Positions 33,496-45,684 are shown, numbered from the stretch's first letter. The stretch: DNA of 64,000 nucleotides from Isochrysis galbana (GCA_018136815.1 CM030935.1:3980299-4044298); one strand, 5' to 3'. Numbers and translations are program-made. The notes: a model not told the origin generated them from the sequence alone.

Positions 33496-36400
33496 ATGGC
33501 CGACGGCGCCACGCCGACGCCCCGCAGCTCAGAGGAGACCAGCTGCGCTAGCACGGCGAGGCGGACGTCCGGCTCTGTCAGCTCAGCGAGTAGAAGCGCC
33601 GCCGCCACCGCGGCGCTTACCTCTCAGCCGCTCTCAGCCAGTCAGCAGGCGGCCCTCAGACGGCTCGAGGCGTGGGTGCGTGAGGTTGACCCTGCGGCAC
33701 AGCCAGCGCCCACTGACGAGTCGGAGGCGCTTCTCTTCACGGCGGGCGTTCTAGACAATAGTGCGAGCGATATTGCGGGCGCGACTTCACCAGCCCCATG
33801 CACCGGGGAAGATGAGCTCCCAGCCATTGTTGCACACCCGGCTGCCTCCGCCCCGGCGGATGCCATTCCAGCTGTTCAAACAGCTGCGGAGCTCGAGGCG
33901 CTCGTCCTACGTGCCGAACGGCAGGCAGCGATCAATGCGCTCGCCGTGGACAGACAGGCTGTAGCCTGGCTGAATGCGCAGGTAAATGCCGCCTCAGAGC
34001 TTGCTGACCGCGTGGCTACAATCCGAACTGCTCTTGAATCTGAGCGAGACCAGTGCAAAGTGGCAAGGAGCATGGCAACCCCTGTAATGGACGAATTCAG
34101 CGCGTCAGCTGCAGAGCGTGAGCGTGAAGCGGCTGCAGCCGCTGCGCGAGCTGCACAGCTGCGTCCTATCGAAGAAGCGCGAGCCGTTGCAGCCATGCTT
34201 GACTCTATATCAAACTCCTCAGCTAGCGGATCCATTACAGCCTCCCCACACCATGACGCTCGCCACCCACTGGTGGCTGCTCTCGCAACTCTAGACGGTT
34301 CTATCGCGCATGTACAGGTGCACTGCATATTGGCTTGATCGGATATGCTAGACCCCTTCATGAGATGCTGTGCATCATTTCTGGAGAGTGATATGGCCAC
34401 ATTGCAATGTACCAAACACACAACTCGCACAGCTGATATGCGAACACTATCGGAACTTCCATTTTCTGACCGAAGCCCGCTTGTGGCCTCCACGCCTCGC
34501 ACTTCGCAGGCGAACCCAAACCTGGAATCTGCATCGACGCACCTGTCCGAATTATGTACGCTGCGGTGCCGTGCCCTTCGAGTGGTGGCAACCCAACATG
34601 TCTCCCGTCCTCTCGACCTAGCGGTTGAAGTGATGGCACGACCAACAGTGCTACGGAAAGGCGCCTCAGGCCGCATGGTAGGACCGACCGACACGTGTGT
34701 AGGTGCGCTGAGTGGGAACGTTTCGCCGGCCGACAGCGTGTCAGGGCGCGCGCCGTCCACGAGCAACGGCACGATGGACACGTTGAGCACTGCTTCTGTG
34801 GAGGGTGAGGCCACATCTCATGCAAAGGCAGCAGGGGCGACCGCTACACCCACGGCCGCGACCACAAGCTTTGCAGCATCGTCCTCTGCCGCCGACGAAG
34901 TGCGCTTTCTCAGTCTCGCCGCTCGCCTGCGCCCTTGGATACGAGAGTTGGAAGTTCGCGCCGCAGAAGATGCAGAATGCGCCGTGGTACTTTCGGAAGC
35001 GAGCAGGAGCTACTGGCGTGCACGACGCGCGCTGTTGGGGGGACAGTTGACCACACGATTGCGAGCAGTAATTTCAGAAGACTTCGTGTCAAGCGGCCGG
35101 GTGCGCAGTGTGGACGGGGGACTACAGTCAAAGGGGCAGGGCGTCGCAGAGGCTGTGGGCCAGTGCTGCGCAGAGGCCATGTTTCTGTGCCGCTCGGAGT
35201 CGCAGCTGCATGCGGCCTTCTTCAACTCCGCACCAATGGCCACTGACGAGATTGGTTCCGCCAGCCCATCAGTCGCGTCGGAGCTAGAGGCCCTTGCCTT
35301 GCCACTTATCGACGTCGTGCGTCCGTTGCTACTACGAATGAAGAGCATCGGCTCGCTCAGCGGAGTCATAATGGTGCTTGACACTGAGGCTTATGAAGCG
35401 AGGAGACTACGAACTGCTGCCGCCTCTAGGGACGTAGTGATTAATGGTCCGCGCGGCGCAGATGCAACGTCTAACGCAGCGGGTACGGCCGTCGAGTCGC
35501 TGTTGCTACGGCTATTGGGCGATGCGAGGGAACGGCTGACGTTTCGCATCCAAACCACCATTAGAGACGAGGTGAGACACGCCATTTGGCCCCACCCGGG
35601 CTACTATGATGGCTAGGGCACGATCTCATTTCCGTTGTTTGAGAGCATGGGCGGGAGAAGCGCAACAATTCTCACCTGCCTCCAGCCCTCGTGGCCACTC
35701 TCAGATTCGTTCCTTCGACCACAATTCCACGGTGGCGATCGGCTCCATCGCACTCATCTCGGGCGAAAAGTCCAGCACCAACGACACGAGTGAGGGTGCG
35801 ACATCTCCTAGTGACCGTTGGTACCCGACGTTGCGAGTTGCACTAGAACTACTCTCGCAGGCGTATGCTTGCCTTCCCCGCGCGGTCTTTGAAGGGATCT
35901 CGCAGGTGCTCCTGCAACTTTTTTGCCCGCCCCGATCTGAAGCCCCGCTGCAATTAGATATTCGGCATTGCTCCAATTTGGGTGCGGATGCTTCCAACTC
36001 TTGTATGTTCCTAGTTAATGCAGCCAAAGAAGCTGAGCCTAATATTCCGAGTGGTCCGTGCTTGCAGGAGGTGCTGGAGGCTTGCACGTCATCGTTACTT
36101 AGTGCGGCCTCACGTCACAGAGTGCGCCTTGGATCTCCGCGCGAATCGCGACTACTACTCGTCTCGCAGTTGCTCATCTTGCGGGAACAGATTGCACCTT
36201 TCGACTCCACATTTGTCGTCACGACGAAGGTCAGTGGGCGTGGGGGCGAGGGACACAGCGCGGGCGTTCGACTAACTCTATACTTATCGATCGCGATAAG
36301 CTCTGAGCGCGTTGCGCTAGCTAAGCTTCCTTAAGTCCTAGATATTGCTTGAAGTCCTAGACATTGCATCGGTTGGCGAACACGTCAATTTGTTCTTTTC

Positions 36401-37281
36401 GGACACACGACAACAAGGTCTAGTTTGACAGCCTCACCTTTTTGTCCCTTGTTTGGATCAGGCGCTTGATTTCAGCGCGACGCGCGCCTTGATTCGCGAC
36501 CTCACTGGTCGTGGTGTGTCATCTAAGGCAGGATCGATCGCGGGGCGCTCAGGCGCATCCACCACCTCAACCCAAGCTGTCTCAACGGTTGCCTCAACCC
36601 GCGGTATCCTGAGCCGCGTGGTGGAACTATTGCAGCGGTCTGCGCCATCCGTCGTCTGCACGCAATCTGACGCTAAAGGGGCGTTAGAGGCCGAGTTGCG
36701 CAAGGCATGCGAAGCTTTCATCAACGAGACCACTACTCCGGCTACTAAGCCCGTCCTTGACGTCCTTCCCATCGTGGATGGTACCGAGAAGCGCGCCGCA
36801 GCCTCCGCGCCGAGCGCCTCAGTGCCCGCTGCCACACCGTCTGCTACAGAGCTCGATACGTGCTTTGCTGCAGCCGAGACCGCCTTGGATGAGATAGTTG
36901 CGTGCGCATATGCTCGCATGGGGGTCTACTTGCCGCAACCAGCAACGCAGGTGCGATGAGTTGCAAAGCCCCTCCCCACAGCGGTCACTTGGGCTGCCGC
37001 GGCCTTACTAGGCTAGTCGGCATAGCAAAGTGACGCGTATTGCAGTGGCGGATTACGTTGGCCTGCCCCGCAATGCTAGACCTCTTTCTTGACACCTCAC
37101 ACGATCATCTTATCAGGCGATTCTTTTTACGCCTATCAAGTCATCCATTCTCGATGCATATGGTCGCCTAGCCACATTTCTGAATGCCACCGGCCGTGCT
37201 GGAGGGTACGAGCAACGCTTGCGCAAACTTGCCACCAAGCTAGAAGAAATCACCACGCCATCACGATCCACTCCAATGTGA
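33496..37281 (+). CDS. COG3: Conserved oligomeric Golgi complex subunit 3
   Basis: Five exons, all phase 0: 33496-34317, 34510-35571, 35705-36229, 36462-36950, 37117-37281; about 1,020 aa. COG3 is a lobe A subunit of the tether for retrograde vesicles at the Golgi. Evidence: exon 2 begins ANPNLESASTHLSELCTLRC and continues RALRVVATQHV, as in the conserved N-terminal Sec34 region. Exon 3 has WYPTLRVALELLSQAYACLP and the diagnostic LLILREQIAPFDSTFVV. Exon 4 continues ALDFSATRALIRDLTGRGVS. Exon 5, too short to stand alone, ends the protein with AILFTPIKSSILDAYGRLAT, equivalent to the family C-terminus. Ala/Ser-rich inserts make it longer than the human protein. A fragment of LTR family 2 lies 70 bp upstream. 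Confidence 0.9.
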
Positions 37282-37437
37282 GGTGCAGCTGCGCCATCGC
37301 ACAATTTATTATGCTGAACAACCTGATAGTCATCACCTGCCTGGCAAGAGAGCTTATGGGGAATACATGGATCATAGCGACGATTCGCCCTCGCACTTTG
37401 ATTCATCATGGACTTGGAAGACAAGGGTAGATGGTAG

Positions 37438-37620
37438 GGTGTGCACCGGCCGGCTTTAGCCCTGAAGTCATCAGTCGCCCAACGTGGTCCTTGGCTTTGT
37501 GAGGACCTGCCACCAGACAACTTGTTTTGCCTCTTCGGTGGCTTGTGCGCAAAGCAAGATGCACGGTTGCTCACGGTGGTCCAGCGTGTGACACCGCCTG
37601 ACTATGACGTCTTTATATAG
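37438..37620 (+). CDS. Possible orphan terminal exon
   Basis: An open frame without an ATG reads SSVAQRGPWLCEDLPPDNLF, CLFGGLCAKQDARLLTVVQR and stops TAG at 37620. Composition looks coding; an acceptor-like TTTTAG lies just inside (about 37455). It may be the last exon of an alternative COG3 transcript or a gene remnant. No family recognised. Confidence 0.25.
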   Translation, partial: GVHRPALALKSSVAQRGPWLCEDLPPDNLFCLFGGLCAKQDARLLTVVQRVTPPDYDVFI

Positions 37621-37721
37621 TGTGGTGGAGCATTGCAAGCACAGTTGATGCTTGTTGCATTCCATCTACCTCTCCTCGACGTTCATGTATGTGTTCGTGT
37701 TCGAAGTGCTCATGCACAAAA

Positions 37722-38081
37722 CCTACTTTTATAAGTAGGGGACAATGGGGGCCTCGCGCCCCCCTCTCTCCATCGGCCGAGACCCCCCGGGGGCACGGTA
37801 AGATATATGATATGCAACAGGCGTTTACGTTTGTGTGCCACAGTAAAACCAGCAACAGGTCTGCCCCAGCCCGCCCCTTGCGCATGGCCCGACGTAGTGC
37901 ACGCGGGCCCAATGGAAGATCAACCAAGAACAACACCAGGCTTGCTCGAGCCACACACTCCGAACTACGAACTAGACCCAAGGTAGTGTACTTGGGCCGG
38001 ACCCCGGAAACCGAAGAAAAAGGAATAAAGGGACTCCACCTAGATACAGATAGTGCCCCTCAACTAAGTTTGTACTTAGTT
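37722..38081 (+). repeat. Two palindrome tips around a GC-rich repeat
   Basis: CCTACTTTTATAAGTAGG at 37722-37739, followed by GGGGCCTCGCGCCCCCCTCT, and AACTAAGTTTGTACTTAGTT at 38062-38081, followed by CACATGGGGAGGG. 37979-38030 (GTAGTGTACTTGGGCCGGAC, CCCGGAAACCGAAGAAAAAG) recurs inverted at about 59577-59640. Confidence 0.6.
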
Positions 38082-39565
38082 CACATGGGGAGGGCAGCGG
38101 TCCTCTCGGAGACACCCACGAGTAAACTCACTGACGGCATAATAGGCACAAGCAAACTTCCGGAGTTTTGGAAGCGAGCGCTAAAAAACATACGCGAACT
38201 AAAACTCACACCAGCAGGGAGGGACGCTACTTTCACAGCCCATATCCCATATGGGGCAACACGACACACCCCGGTGGTTCCTTGGACCGGCGATACCTGA
38301 ACGCTCGACTTAACCTAAAAACGCTAGGAGCACGCAAGGAGGTAAGCCAGGCGAGGGGCAAAGCAGGCGACAAGGGAGGCGACAAAGGAGGCGAGGGCAA
38401 AGAGGGCGAATGTAGGATGATGCGACGGTGACTAGCCTACAAGGAGGGGACATAGAAACGCAGCGACGACTTCTAAAACAAAAAGGTCGATCGCGGATGC
38501 GACAGCGTGGCTTGGAGGAAGGCGCGCCATCATGGCCTCCCAACAGATCCTGCGACCTGGCGGCCAGCGGGCGACCTACGCCGGGCGACTTACCAGGAAA
38601 ACACACCCGGGGGGGGGGGGGGGGGACCTCTCGTCCGTGAAGCTAGACGGCCCCTCGCCCCTTGATTAATAGCTTGCGCCGCGGGCAGTCCTCGAGAAAT
38701 AAGCGACTGCGCCCCGAGAAGATACCGACCGGCCACGAGGTTATCCCATGACGTCTTGAGCCACTCCCTTCCCATTTCCCTCCTGTCGCCAGCCGCCCCT
38801 CTCCGCCCGTTTGCTAACGTAAACGGGCGCCCGTTTCTCCCCGCACTCCATGGGGGGGGGGGTGCAAAACCCCCCCTCTCCCTCTCTCCGATCTCACCCA
38901 GCGCTCTCCCCGCGGCGCGTCGCCATGCGGCGCGCCATGGCCTGCTCTCAGAGGTCCTTTGGGAGCTCCTAGAGGGCCAGCAAGGGCAGCTCAGGGGGCA
39001 GTGGAGGCTGGGGCTCAGCCCTTGGCCCCCTTGCCTCTCCCACGCTCGCCTCGCTGGCCATGGGAGCCGCCCAAAGGCCCTTGTATGCCTGGCGACCAGG
39101 GATGGGGGGGAGTCAGCTCGAGGGCAGGCCCAACGCGGGCGTGGGAGTGCGATGCGCGGCCCGCGCCCACTAGGGGTCTAGGCCAGAGTGATGAGTGCCC
39201 AGTCCCTGCCAGAAGGTAGGGGCTGAGGTTGATTGTTCGGGCTCCACCCCAGGGGGTGTCCGCGATGGAGAGAGGGGGCGCGAGGCCCCCATGGAACCCC
39301 ACTGGTAAAAGTAGGTTGAGAAAACTAAGACAAAGCCCGCGGGATTCCCCTCGAGTGCTGCCATCCCCCTGCTGATACAAACGAGCTTTATGTCCCCTTG
39401 TCATCAACATTTGGCATTTAATTTTTTCAAACATCCTCCTCCTCCTTTCTAGTTGCGAAGGATTCGCGGCAACACATGGCTGGCCAGCGATTGCGCGCAG
39501 TAGCAGTTTCAATAAAGGGCTAACCTGTGCCATAAGAGTTGCCCGTACGGTGGCTCCCGATGATG
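38082..39565. repeat. Repeat-filled interval, no gene
   Basis: 38462-38510 (GACGACTTCTAAAACAAAAA, GATCGCGGATGCGACA) recurs at about 59308-59350. 38608-38627 is a G-run. 38772-38815 matches 23028-23070 inverted. 39200-39316 is an inverted copy of the 32183-type repeat (CAGGGGGTGTCCGCGATGGA, GGCGCGAGGCCCCCATGG, GGTAAAAGTAGG). Several plus-strand frames are open but low-complexity. Confidence 0.5.
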
Positions 39566-40393
39566 CTATAGAAGTCGCCGCTGCGTCGTGCGATTGCGGT
39601 TGCGTTGGGGTCGAGGTGGTGCAGGGTTTGGCAATGCGATGACAGGCTCGTCCACGATGGCCATTGTCCCTCCGAAGCCGACACGCGCGTCCCTTAAGCG
39701 CGGTCCGATGAGGCTGGCGCAGATCGCACCTCCCATGAGCCCTCCCAAGTGCCCAAAATTGTCCAGGTGGGAACCTGGAGAGAGCCCGATGGCGATGTTG
39801 AGCGCACACGTGCGCACAAGCGCTCCGAGTGTGTCCTCCACCCTGTGGAAGCCATGCACCTCAAGCACCGGCTTGTTCGTGGCCAGGAAAACGCCCCAGC
39901 CGCCCATGAGACCGAATATGGCGCCACTCGCTCCAACCGAGAGGGGGGCTCGGCCTAATCCCCAGGAGAGCAGGTTGCCCGAGACGCCGGAGACAAAGTA
40001 GAGGAGTGCGAATCGGCGCGAGCCAAAGAAGAGCTCGACAGTGGGGCCAATGCTGTTGAGCGAGACGCAATTGACGAGAAGGTGCGCAGGGCTAGCATGC
40101 AGGAAGCACGCCGTGACCAGTCGGTAGTACTGGCCTTGCGAAAGGGCGAAGTTCCACTTGGCCAGGGCAGTCATCACGCGCTTTCGCGAATGGAAGGCAG
40201 CAAAGGACGCGACGTTGCCTACCAGCATCGCGTCAGTGACGGGATGGTCGAGCTGCGGGCGGTAAATGGCAGGAGGCGGCGGCCTGCGCCTCGGTGCTGG
40301 CCGGCGCTCCGCCCCGGCGCGCGTAGCTAGGAGCAGCACGAGTGCCGCGCTCGCAAGGAAGCGCATCGGCCCCGGGCGCCGGCCGAGCCGCAT
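39566..40393 (-). CDS. Rhomboid-family intramembrane serine protease
   Basis: Single exon, 275 aa from ATG 40393; an alternative ATG at 40366 gives MRFLASAALVLLLATRAGA, a clean signal peptide. The catalytic Ser lies in SVGASGAIFGLMGGWG (about residue 155) and the catalytic His in NFGHLGGLMGG (about 212). The conserved loop before them reads YYRLVTACFLHASPAHLLVN. The family cleaves membrane-spanning substrates within the bilayer. Signal peptide plus Arg/Pro-rich segment suggests secretory-route or plastid location. The C-terminal ~45 residues are Pro/Arg-rich and not conserved. The gene diverges from the UDP-sugar pyrophosphorylase gene across 229 bp. Confidence 0.85.
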   Translation of the reverse strand: MRLGRRPGPMRFLASAALVLLLATRAGAERRPAPRRRPPPPAIYRPQLDHPVTDAMLVGNVASFAAFHSRKRVMTALAKWNFALSQGQYYRLVTACFLHASPAHLLVNCVSLNSIGPTVELFFGSRRFALLYFVSGVSGNLLSWGLGRAPLSVGASGAIFGLMGGWGVFLATNKPVLEVHGFHRVEDTLGALVRTCALNIAIGLSPGSHLDNFGHLGGLMGGAICASLIGPRLRDARVGFGGTMAIVDEPVIALPNPAPPRPQRNRNRTTQRRLL

Positions 40394-40622
40394 GTGCAAA
40401 AATTGTTTCACGTGAAAGGCCGCGCGAGCTCTGTGATGGGAGGTGAGTGAGCGAGCGAGCGAGCGAGCGAGCGAGAGAGCGAGCTACTGGGCCATCGAGC
40501 CAAGGTAATTCGTTTGATGAGAGCGGTGGAGCGGGGCTTTAGATAGTGGAGGAGAGGGGTGGGAGGGGGGGGGGGGGGAGGGGAAGAGGCGCAGGGGGGG
40601 CCGCCGTGCGGAGTGCCGCGAG
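40394..40622. promoter_or_regulatory. Shared divergent promoter region with GAGC microsatellite
   Basis: Separates two divergently oriented starts (40393 minus, 40623 plus). Contains a (GAGC)n tract at about 40446-40484 and a purine run with 11 Gs at about 40566-40578. Bidirectional promoter activity is inferred from position only. Confidence 0.4.
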
Positions 40623-42827
40623 ATGGCGTCCGGCCGCGCCGTGCTGGCTGCCGCGGGCGCCGCCGCGGCGTACGCTCTGGCCTCGTGGTTTTTAAGCCAA
40701 CGTGACCAACCGGAGGACGATTCGATCGTCGGCACACTCCGCTCACTCGGCCAGAGCCACCTGTTTGCAAAATGGGCGCCACGTGGGCGCGAGACGGAGG
40801 CCAAGTGGCGTGTGGTTGCACAGCTGCGCCTGCTCGACGCCAACTACCCCGGTGGTCTCGTAGCGTACGTGCAGGCAGCGCGGCATCTGCTCGGGATGGC
40901 GCAGCGCGGCGAGAACCCGCTCGCAGGCTGGACGCCGTCAGTGCCGTCGGACGGCCACAAGCTCGTTCCAGGCACTGAGGAGTTTGCTGGGTATGGCGCC
41001 GCGCCGCCCTCCGGGACAGCCCTCAGAGGGCCGCTTGCGTGCTCAGTTCCTGCGCGCTGACCCCGAGCTCCGCTTCTGGCCAGGTACGAGGCCCTCGGGC
41101 TTCTGCAGGCCGAGGCGCTTGGCTTTGTAATCCCTGCTGGTGGGCTCGGCGAGCGGCTCGGCTTCACTGGGGTCAAGTTCGAGCTGCCGGCCGAGAGCCT
41201 GACCGGCTCGACGGTGCTACAGACGTACGTTGGATACATCCTCGCCGTGCAGGGACTCGCTTCCGAACGCGCTGGTCGCCAGATCAAACTTCCCCTCGCC
41301 ATCATGACGTCGGATGACACGCACAACGGGATCAGCGAGTTGCTTGACCGGACAAATTACTATGGGCTCGAACGGGATCAGGTGGTGCTATTGAAGCAGG
41401 AGAAGGTCGCCGCGCTATCTGATGTCAGCGGTTCACTGGCTCTTGCTCCGGACAGCTATTCTGTGCTCACCAAGCCCCATGGTCACGGCGACGTGCACTT
41501 CCTCATGCACTCAACGGGCACGGCGCGGAGATGGCGGGCGGTGCGTTTGCATGCATCCCATATGATGAAGTGGTGCCCCACAACTGCGTTCTCAGCCGGA
41601 CGATGAGGGTTGTCGAGGAGATATTGTCGCAATGCGCGCGGGCGAGCTCATCGTCCGCTCCTCATCTCCTTGTCTGCGCAGCGAGACCTTGGAGAGGGCT
41701 GTCTAGGCGCAACGTGCATTGGCCCAGTTTGCCTTGTGCTTGCTTCCGTGCTGAGCCCTCTCTTCCATGCCCGGTGTCAGATGGGTGTCACCTGGCTGCT
41801 GTTCTTGCAGGACACTTCGACATTGTACATGGCAACATTCCTGGCCACGCTTGGCGTGTCGGCCGCTAACGAAATCGCCCTCAACATGGTTGCCATGCCA
41901 CGTAAGGCAAAGGAAGCGATTGGGGCGTTGGCGCGGCTCACACATAAGGATGGCCGAGTGCAGGTGGCCAACGTGGAGTACAATCAGCTGGAGCCTTTGC
42001 TTCTTGCGACCGGCTTCGTCGGGGGCGACGAGAACGATGAGGAAACCGGGTTCTCGAAATTCCCAGGCAACATCAACGAATTTGTGATACACATGGACTC
42101 ATACTTGGAGGTGCTCTCAACGACACAGGGGCACGTGGACGAGTTCATCAATCCCAAGTTCAACGACGCGACGCGCTCTACCTTCAAGTCGCCGACACGG
42201 CTTGAGTGCATGATGCAAGACTTTGCTAAGACAATGCTGCCGCATCACCGGGTCGGGTGGACAGAATACCCGCTGGAGTTTGGCTACTTCCCTTGCAAGA
42301 ACGACATTGTGACTGCGGCGAAGCTCTCCGCCCAGGGGGTCCCGCCCCACTCGGCATCCACCGCTGAGTTTGCTGTCTACGCGATGCACGCGGCAGCGCT
42401 GCGGTGCCTCGGCGCGAGCGTGGACGCCCCCGTTCGCCGCTCCTACCGGGGAGTCCGTGTCAATGCGGGCGCGGCCATAGTGCTTGAGCCATCGTTCGCA
42501 CCGTGTACGACGATCCTCTCGAGCCGACTGCCCTCTCCAACGCAGATACGAATTTCGCGCTCCTCGGCGCTCATAGTACGCGGCGCCGGTGTGCTCATCC
42601 GATCGCTTGTACTCGATGGAGCCCTGGAACTAATGGCTGAACCAGGAGCCATACTCGAGGTCCAATCGCTCTCGGTACGCAACCTCGGCTGCGAATTCCG
42701 GGAGCTGTCAGATGATGAGATCGCCAAGGTGCCTGAGCGCACCGCGATCCGAGGGTTTATCGTTGATCGGATGGAGTGTCGTCGGATCGTGGCACGAGCA
42801 GGGGAGCATATCGTGGTCAACGAGTAG
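40623..42827 (+). CDS. USP: UDP-sugar pyrophosphorylase
   Basis: Three exons: 40623-40990, 41084-41540, 41781-42827 (phase 2, then phase 0), 623 aa, close to the plant enzyme (~614 aa). The enzyme makes UDP-sugars from UTP and several sugar 1-phosphates. Exon 1 starts with a short hydrophobic stretch (VLAAAGAAAAYALASWFL) then SLGQSHLFAKWAPRG, YPGGLVAYVQAARHLL and GWTPSVPS. Exon 2 carries the nucleotide-binding loop IPAGGLGERLGFTGVKFELP, AIMTSDDTHNGISELLD, VVLLKQEKVAAL and TKPHGHGDVHFLMHSTG. Exon 3 opens MGVTWLLFLQDTSTLY and continues MPRKAKEAIGALARLTHKDG, NVEYNQLEPLL, FKSPTRLECMMQDF. The hydrophobic N-terminus is unusual for a typically cytosolic enzyme and may target or anchor it. Confidence 0.92.
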
Positions 42828-43618
42828 TCAGCTTGGCTCGGTAGCAGTAAGCTCAGCCTGGTAGGTGCATAGTCATACCTGTGGCCTGCGCATAGTAGAG
42901 CGTGCCCATGACGAAGCCAACACGGCCGTTGACGCGGCACCACACCAATCTGATTGTAGACTGCACTGCAACGCCGACTTCTGCTCGGCGGCCCGTTAGC
43001 ACATGCGGACAACTTGCTAGCCAATGGCAGGGGCTGAGGGTGGTTGTCCAGGCCCACCCAGGGGGTGTCTGCGATGGAGAGGGGGGGGCGCGAGGCCCAC
43101 ATTGGCCGCCTCCTACTTGTAAAAGTAGTAGCCCGATACCATCGCACAAGGATGTGGTAATAACTTTCTTCGGTCCATAAAGACACCAGAGAGGGAGGGT
43201 GCGCTTGTGTGTGTGTTCAGGGGGTACCAAATGAAGGCAAACGACCTTAGAGCAAGGGCTCCTGTGAACAATGCATATACGCAAGGTGTCCGGTCGCTAT
43301 GGCGCAGCTTCCACTTGCCTCTATCCGGTCAGCATCTGACTCCGACTCCGGGTGGACACGACGAATAACACGACGGAACACATTGGCTTTCGCCGCCATG
43401 GTTCAGGTTTAGGGCCTCCGCTAAGGCTAAGGGGGGAAAAGAAATGAGCAAACTTGATCCTTGATGAGGATGTGGTTCAAGGAGGTAGGTAGAACATCCG
43501 AGCAACTCGTGCACATACCCAAACGAACACAGTGGATGCTGATAGGTAGATGGGCCGTAACAGTGTACAGTGTTTGGTTGATAGATTGATTATAGAGAGG
43601 TGTATAGGGACAAGTTCT
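42828..43618. repeat. Gene-free interval with repeat copies
   Basis: 43028-43128 is an inverted palindrome-tipped repeat (CAGGGGGTGTCTGCGATGGA, GCGCGAGGCCCACATTGG, CTACTTGTAAAAGTAG). 43221-43248 is the inverted copy of 28079-28107. No gene seen. Confidence 0.5.
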
Positions 43619-45684
43619 TTAGGTATTGCTAGAATGAACACTCGGGGACTTTAACTGCGACGTCTCGTTGGATGGAATCTCGCGCAGAGCCTCCATCACT
43701 TGCGATGCAGACGGCCCCACTTGCCGAAGTTGCTCTTCTAGCGGATGTCGACAGCTGTTACGCCACGACACAACCTCGTTCTCCTCAGCTGGTCCCGAGC
43801 CGTATGTCTCCGTGCCAGGTTCGTCGCGCCGCCCCGCTTTGTTTACTTCCCCCGCGCGTTCTGGTCGCGTAGCTGGAAGCACCGAGTCCGGCACGGCCGA
43901 CGGCTCAGGGTGCGTGTGCGCTAGCGCCTCAAGGCTGATGCGTTCCCACTCCTCACGTTGCGACCGTGATGGCATGAGCTTGTTGCGCTTCTTGGGCACC
44001 ACTCGCTCATCGTCATGTCGATCGCGTTCTACCGAAAGCCCATCACCGGTGACCTCGCGCGGTTCGACGCCTGTGGTCACCTGGCGGACCCCGTCAGGAC
44101 CTTGCATATCCTGTGCAACCGAATGGCACTCTCCTTCGTTAACACTTGATGTGGGGCTCCGCCGACCGTCCACCCGTTGTTGCACTGTGGTGCTCTGCAC
44201 CTGGCTTCCCTCCCCCTCCACGTCGCGGCTCTGCTGCGTCTCATACCGGCCCCAGCTAGAGCCGACTTCGCCTCCTCCGGGCGCCATCCCCATAAGAGCC
44301 TCGTGCTGCTCAGTGTAGCTCGGCCGCAAGCGCGGCGCTTGCCCCAGGTAGTCTTGGACCACTGCACCATCGCGAGAGCGCAAAAGGCGGCGCATTAGAC
44401 TCGTGACGAGCACGTGATTGAAGCGGCGCTCAAGATCCTGCGAAAGGGCAGGAAGCACAAATGCGATCTAGGCAAATGCATGCCTCAGGCCGAATTTTGT
44501 GGTGGCATGCTGTAGACATGTATCCCGGCTGCCATCACGAGGGTAGGTCACGCAGCATACTGGCCTTCTTGAAGTGTGGGCGCGCGTCAGCCACGCAAAA
44601 TCACGCAGGCTACTCTCACCACATCCTTGCCGACCAGTCTCCGAAGTTCAGGGAGAGGCCAGCGTACGACGCGCGTTGTGGTCTGCGTGACGATCGTGCC
44701 ATACGAGGGCGCACCTGATCAAAAGGAAGGATTGAATTCGCTGGGCTTGCCAAGTTGCCATGATAAACTCGTACCTTGCACCCCCCCCAACCTCCACGTG
44801 CCGCTCGGCGTGAAAGGCCCCCCGCCGCGTGAGACAGCGCACCGTCCTCGCCGCGTTGGTATGCGAGGGTGTTACAAAAGCCCCCAGGCTCGATGAGCGC
44901 GACATGCTCGCCATTGAGCTTCATCCGCGCACAGCCATCGAGCACAAAGTACAGGGAGTTGCAGACGGAGCGCTCAACTGTGAGCGTGGTACCCGCAGGC
45001 ACGGTCTCAATGTTGGCCAATCCCATGAGCCGCTTGAATTGGCCGCGAGTAAGCTGGCTGAATGACTCTTGGTAGAGTCGTTCCTGAAGGCGCGCAGAGG
45101 CGGAGGCAGCGTGCAGAGGCGGAGGCGGGGGCGTTGAGCAAGCCAACATGAGACATAGACTTGCTGGCACCTGCTTGCCAGCAAGCCGCCTGCTACTCAG
45201 ACATTTACAGTCACCCAGAGCACGTAGTGCGACCACACGGGCGCACCTGATCTTGGTCGAAGCTGCCAGGATAGCGATCACGCGCGAGTATGATCGCCAT
45301 CGCGCTGTTGACAAACACAAAGAAGAAGGACCAGCTAAGCGGGATGCGCAGCGGCCGCTCATGCAGGGTGTGGAATGCGACGAGTCCACTGTAGCCACAG
45401 ATGAGGAGCGCGCGCAGCGCGAGAACATCTGTCATGAGGAAGCCCGAGGCGAGTGTGATGTACGAAGTATGCCCAATCACAGGGAGCGCGAGCTTGGTAT
45501 ACGGTGACCGCACGATGGCATCCGGCAGCAGCGAGCGCTTGGACGGGTCATCTTGGGGCTTGGGCCGCCAGTTGGCGTCGCGAGCGGCGTTGGCCACGGC
45601 GGTCGAACCGCGGTCCGACGAGCACGCCCGGCCTATGCCTCGCGCGGCTCCGCCGCGCGCGCGCAGGGCCAGTCGGCCCAGCAT
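43619..45684 (-). CDS. Popeye-domain-like (POPDC) membrane protein
   Basis: Four exons on the minus strand: 45684-45247, 45083-44843, 44714-44620, 44437-43619; 530 aa. Exon 1: Arg/Ala-rich N-terminus, then about three membrane segments (GHTSYITLASGFLMTDVLAL, RALLICGYSGLVAF, SWSFFFVFVNSAMAIILA). Exons 2-4 encode one globular domain: ERLYQESFSQLTRGQFKRLM, SLYFVLDGCARMKLNGEHVA, LIEPGGFCNTLAYQ, TTTRVVRWPLPELRRLVGKD, LERRFNHVLVTSLMRRLL. Order and spacing resemble the Popeye domain, the cAMP-binding fold of animal POPDC proteins, including the three-TM-plus-domain layout. The remaining C-terminal ~240 residues are charged, low-complexity and probably disordered. Alternative: another cyclic-nucleotide-binding-fold membrane protein. 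Confidence 0.7.
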
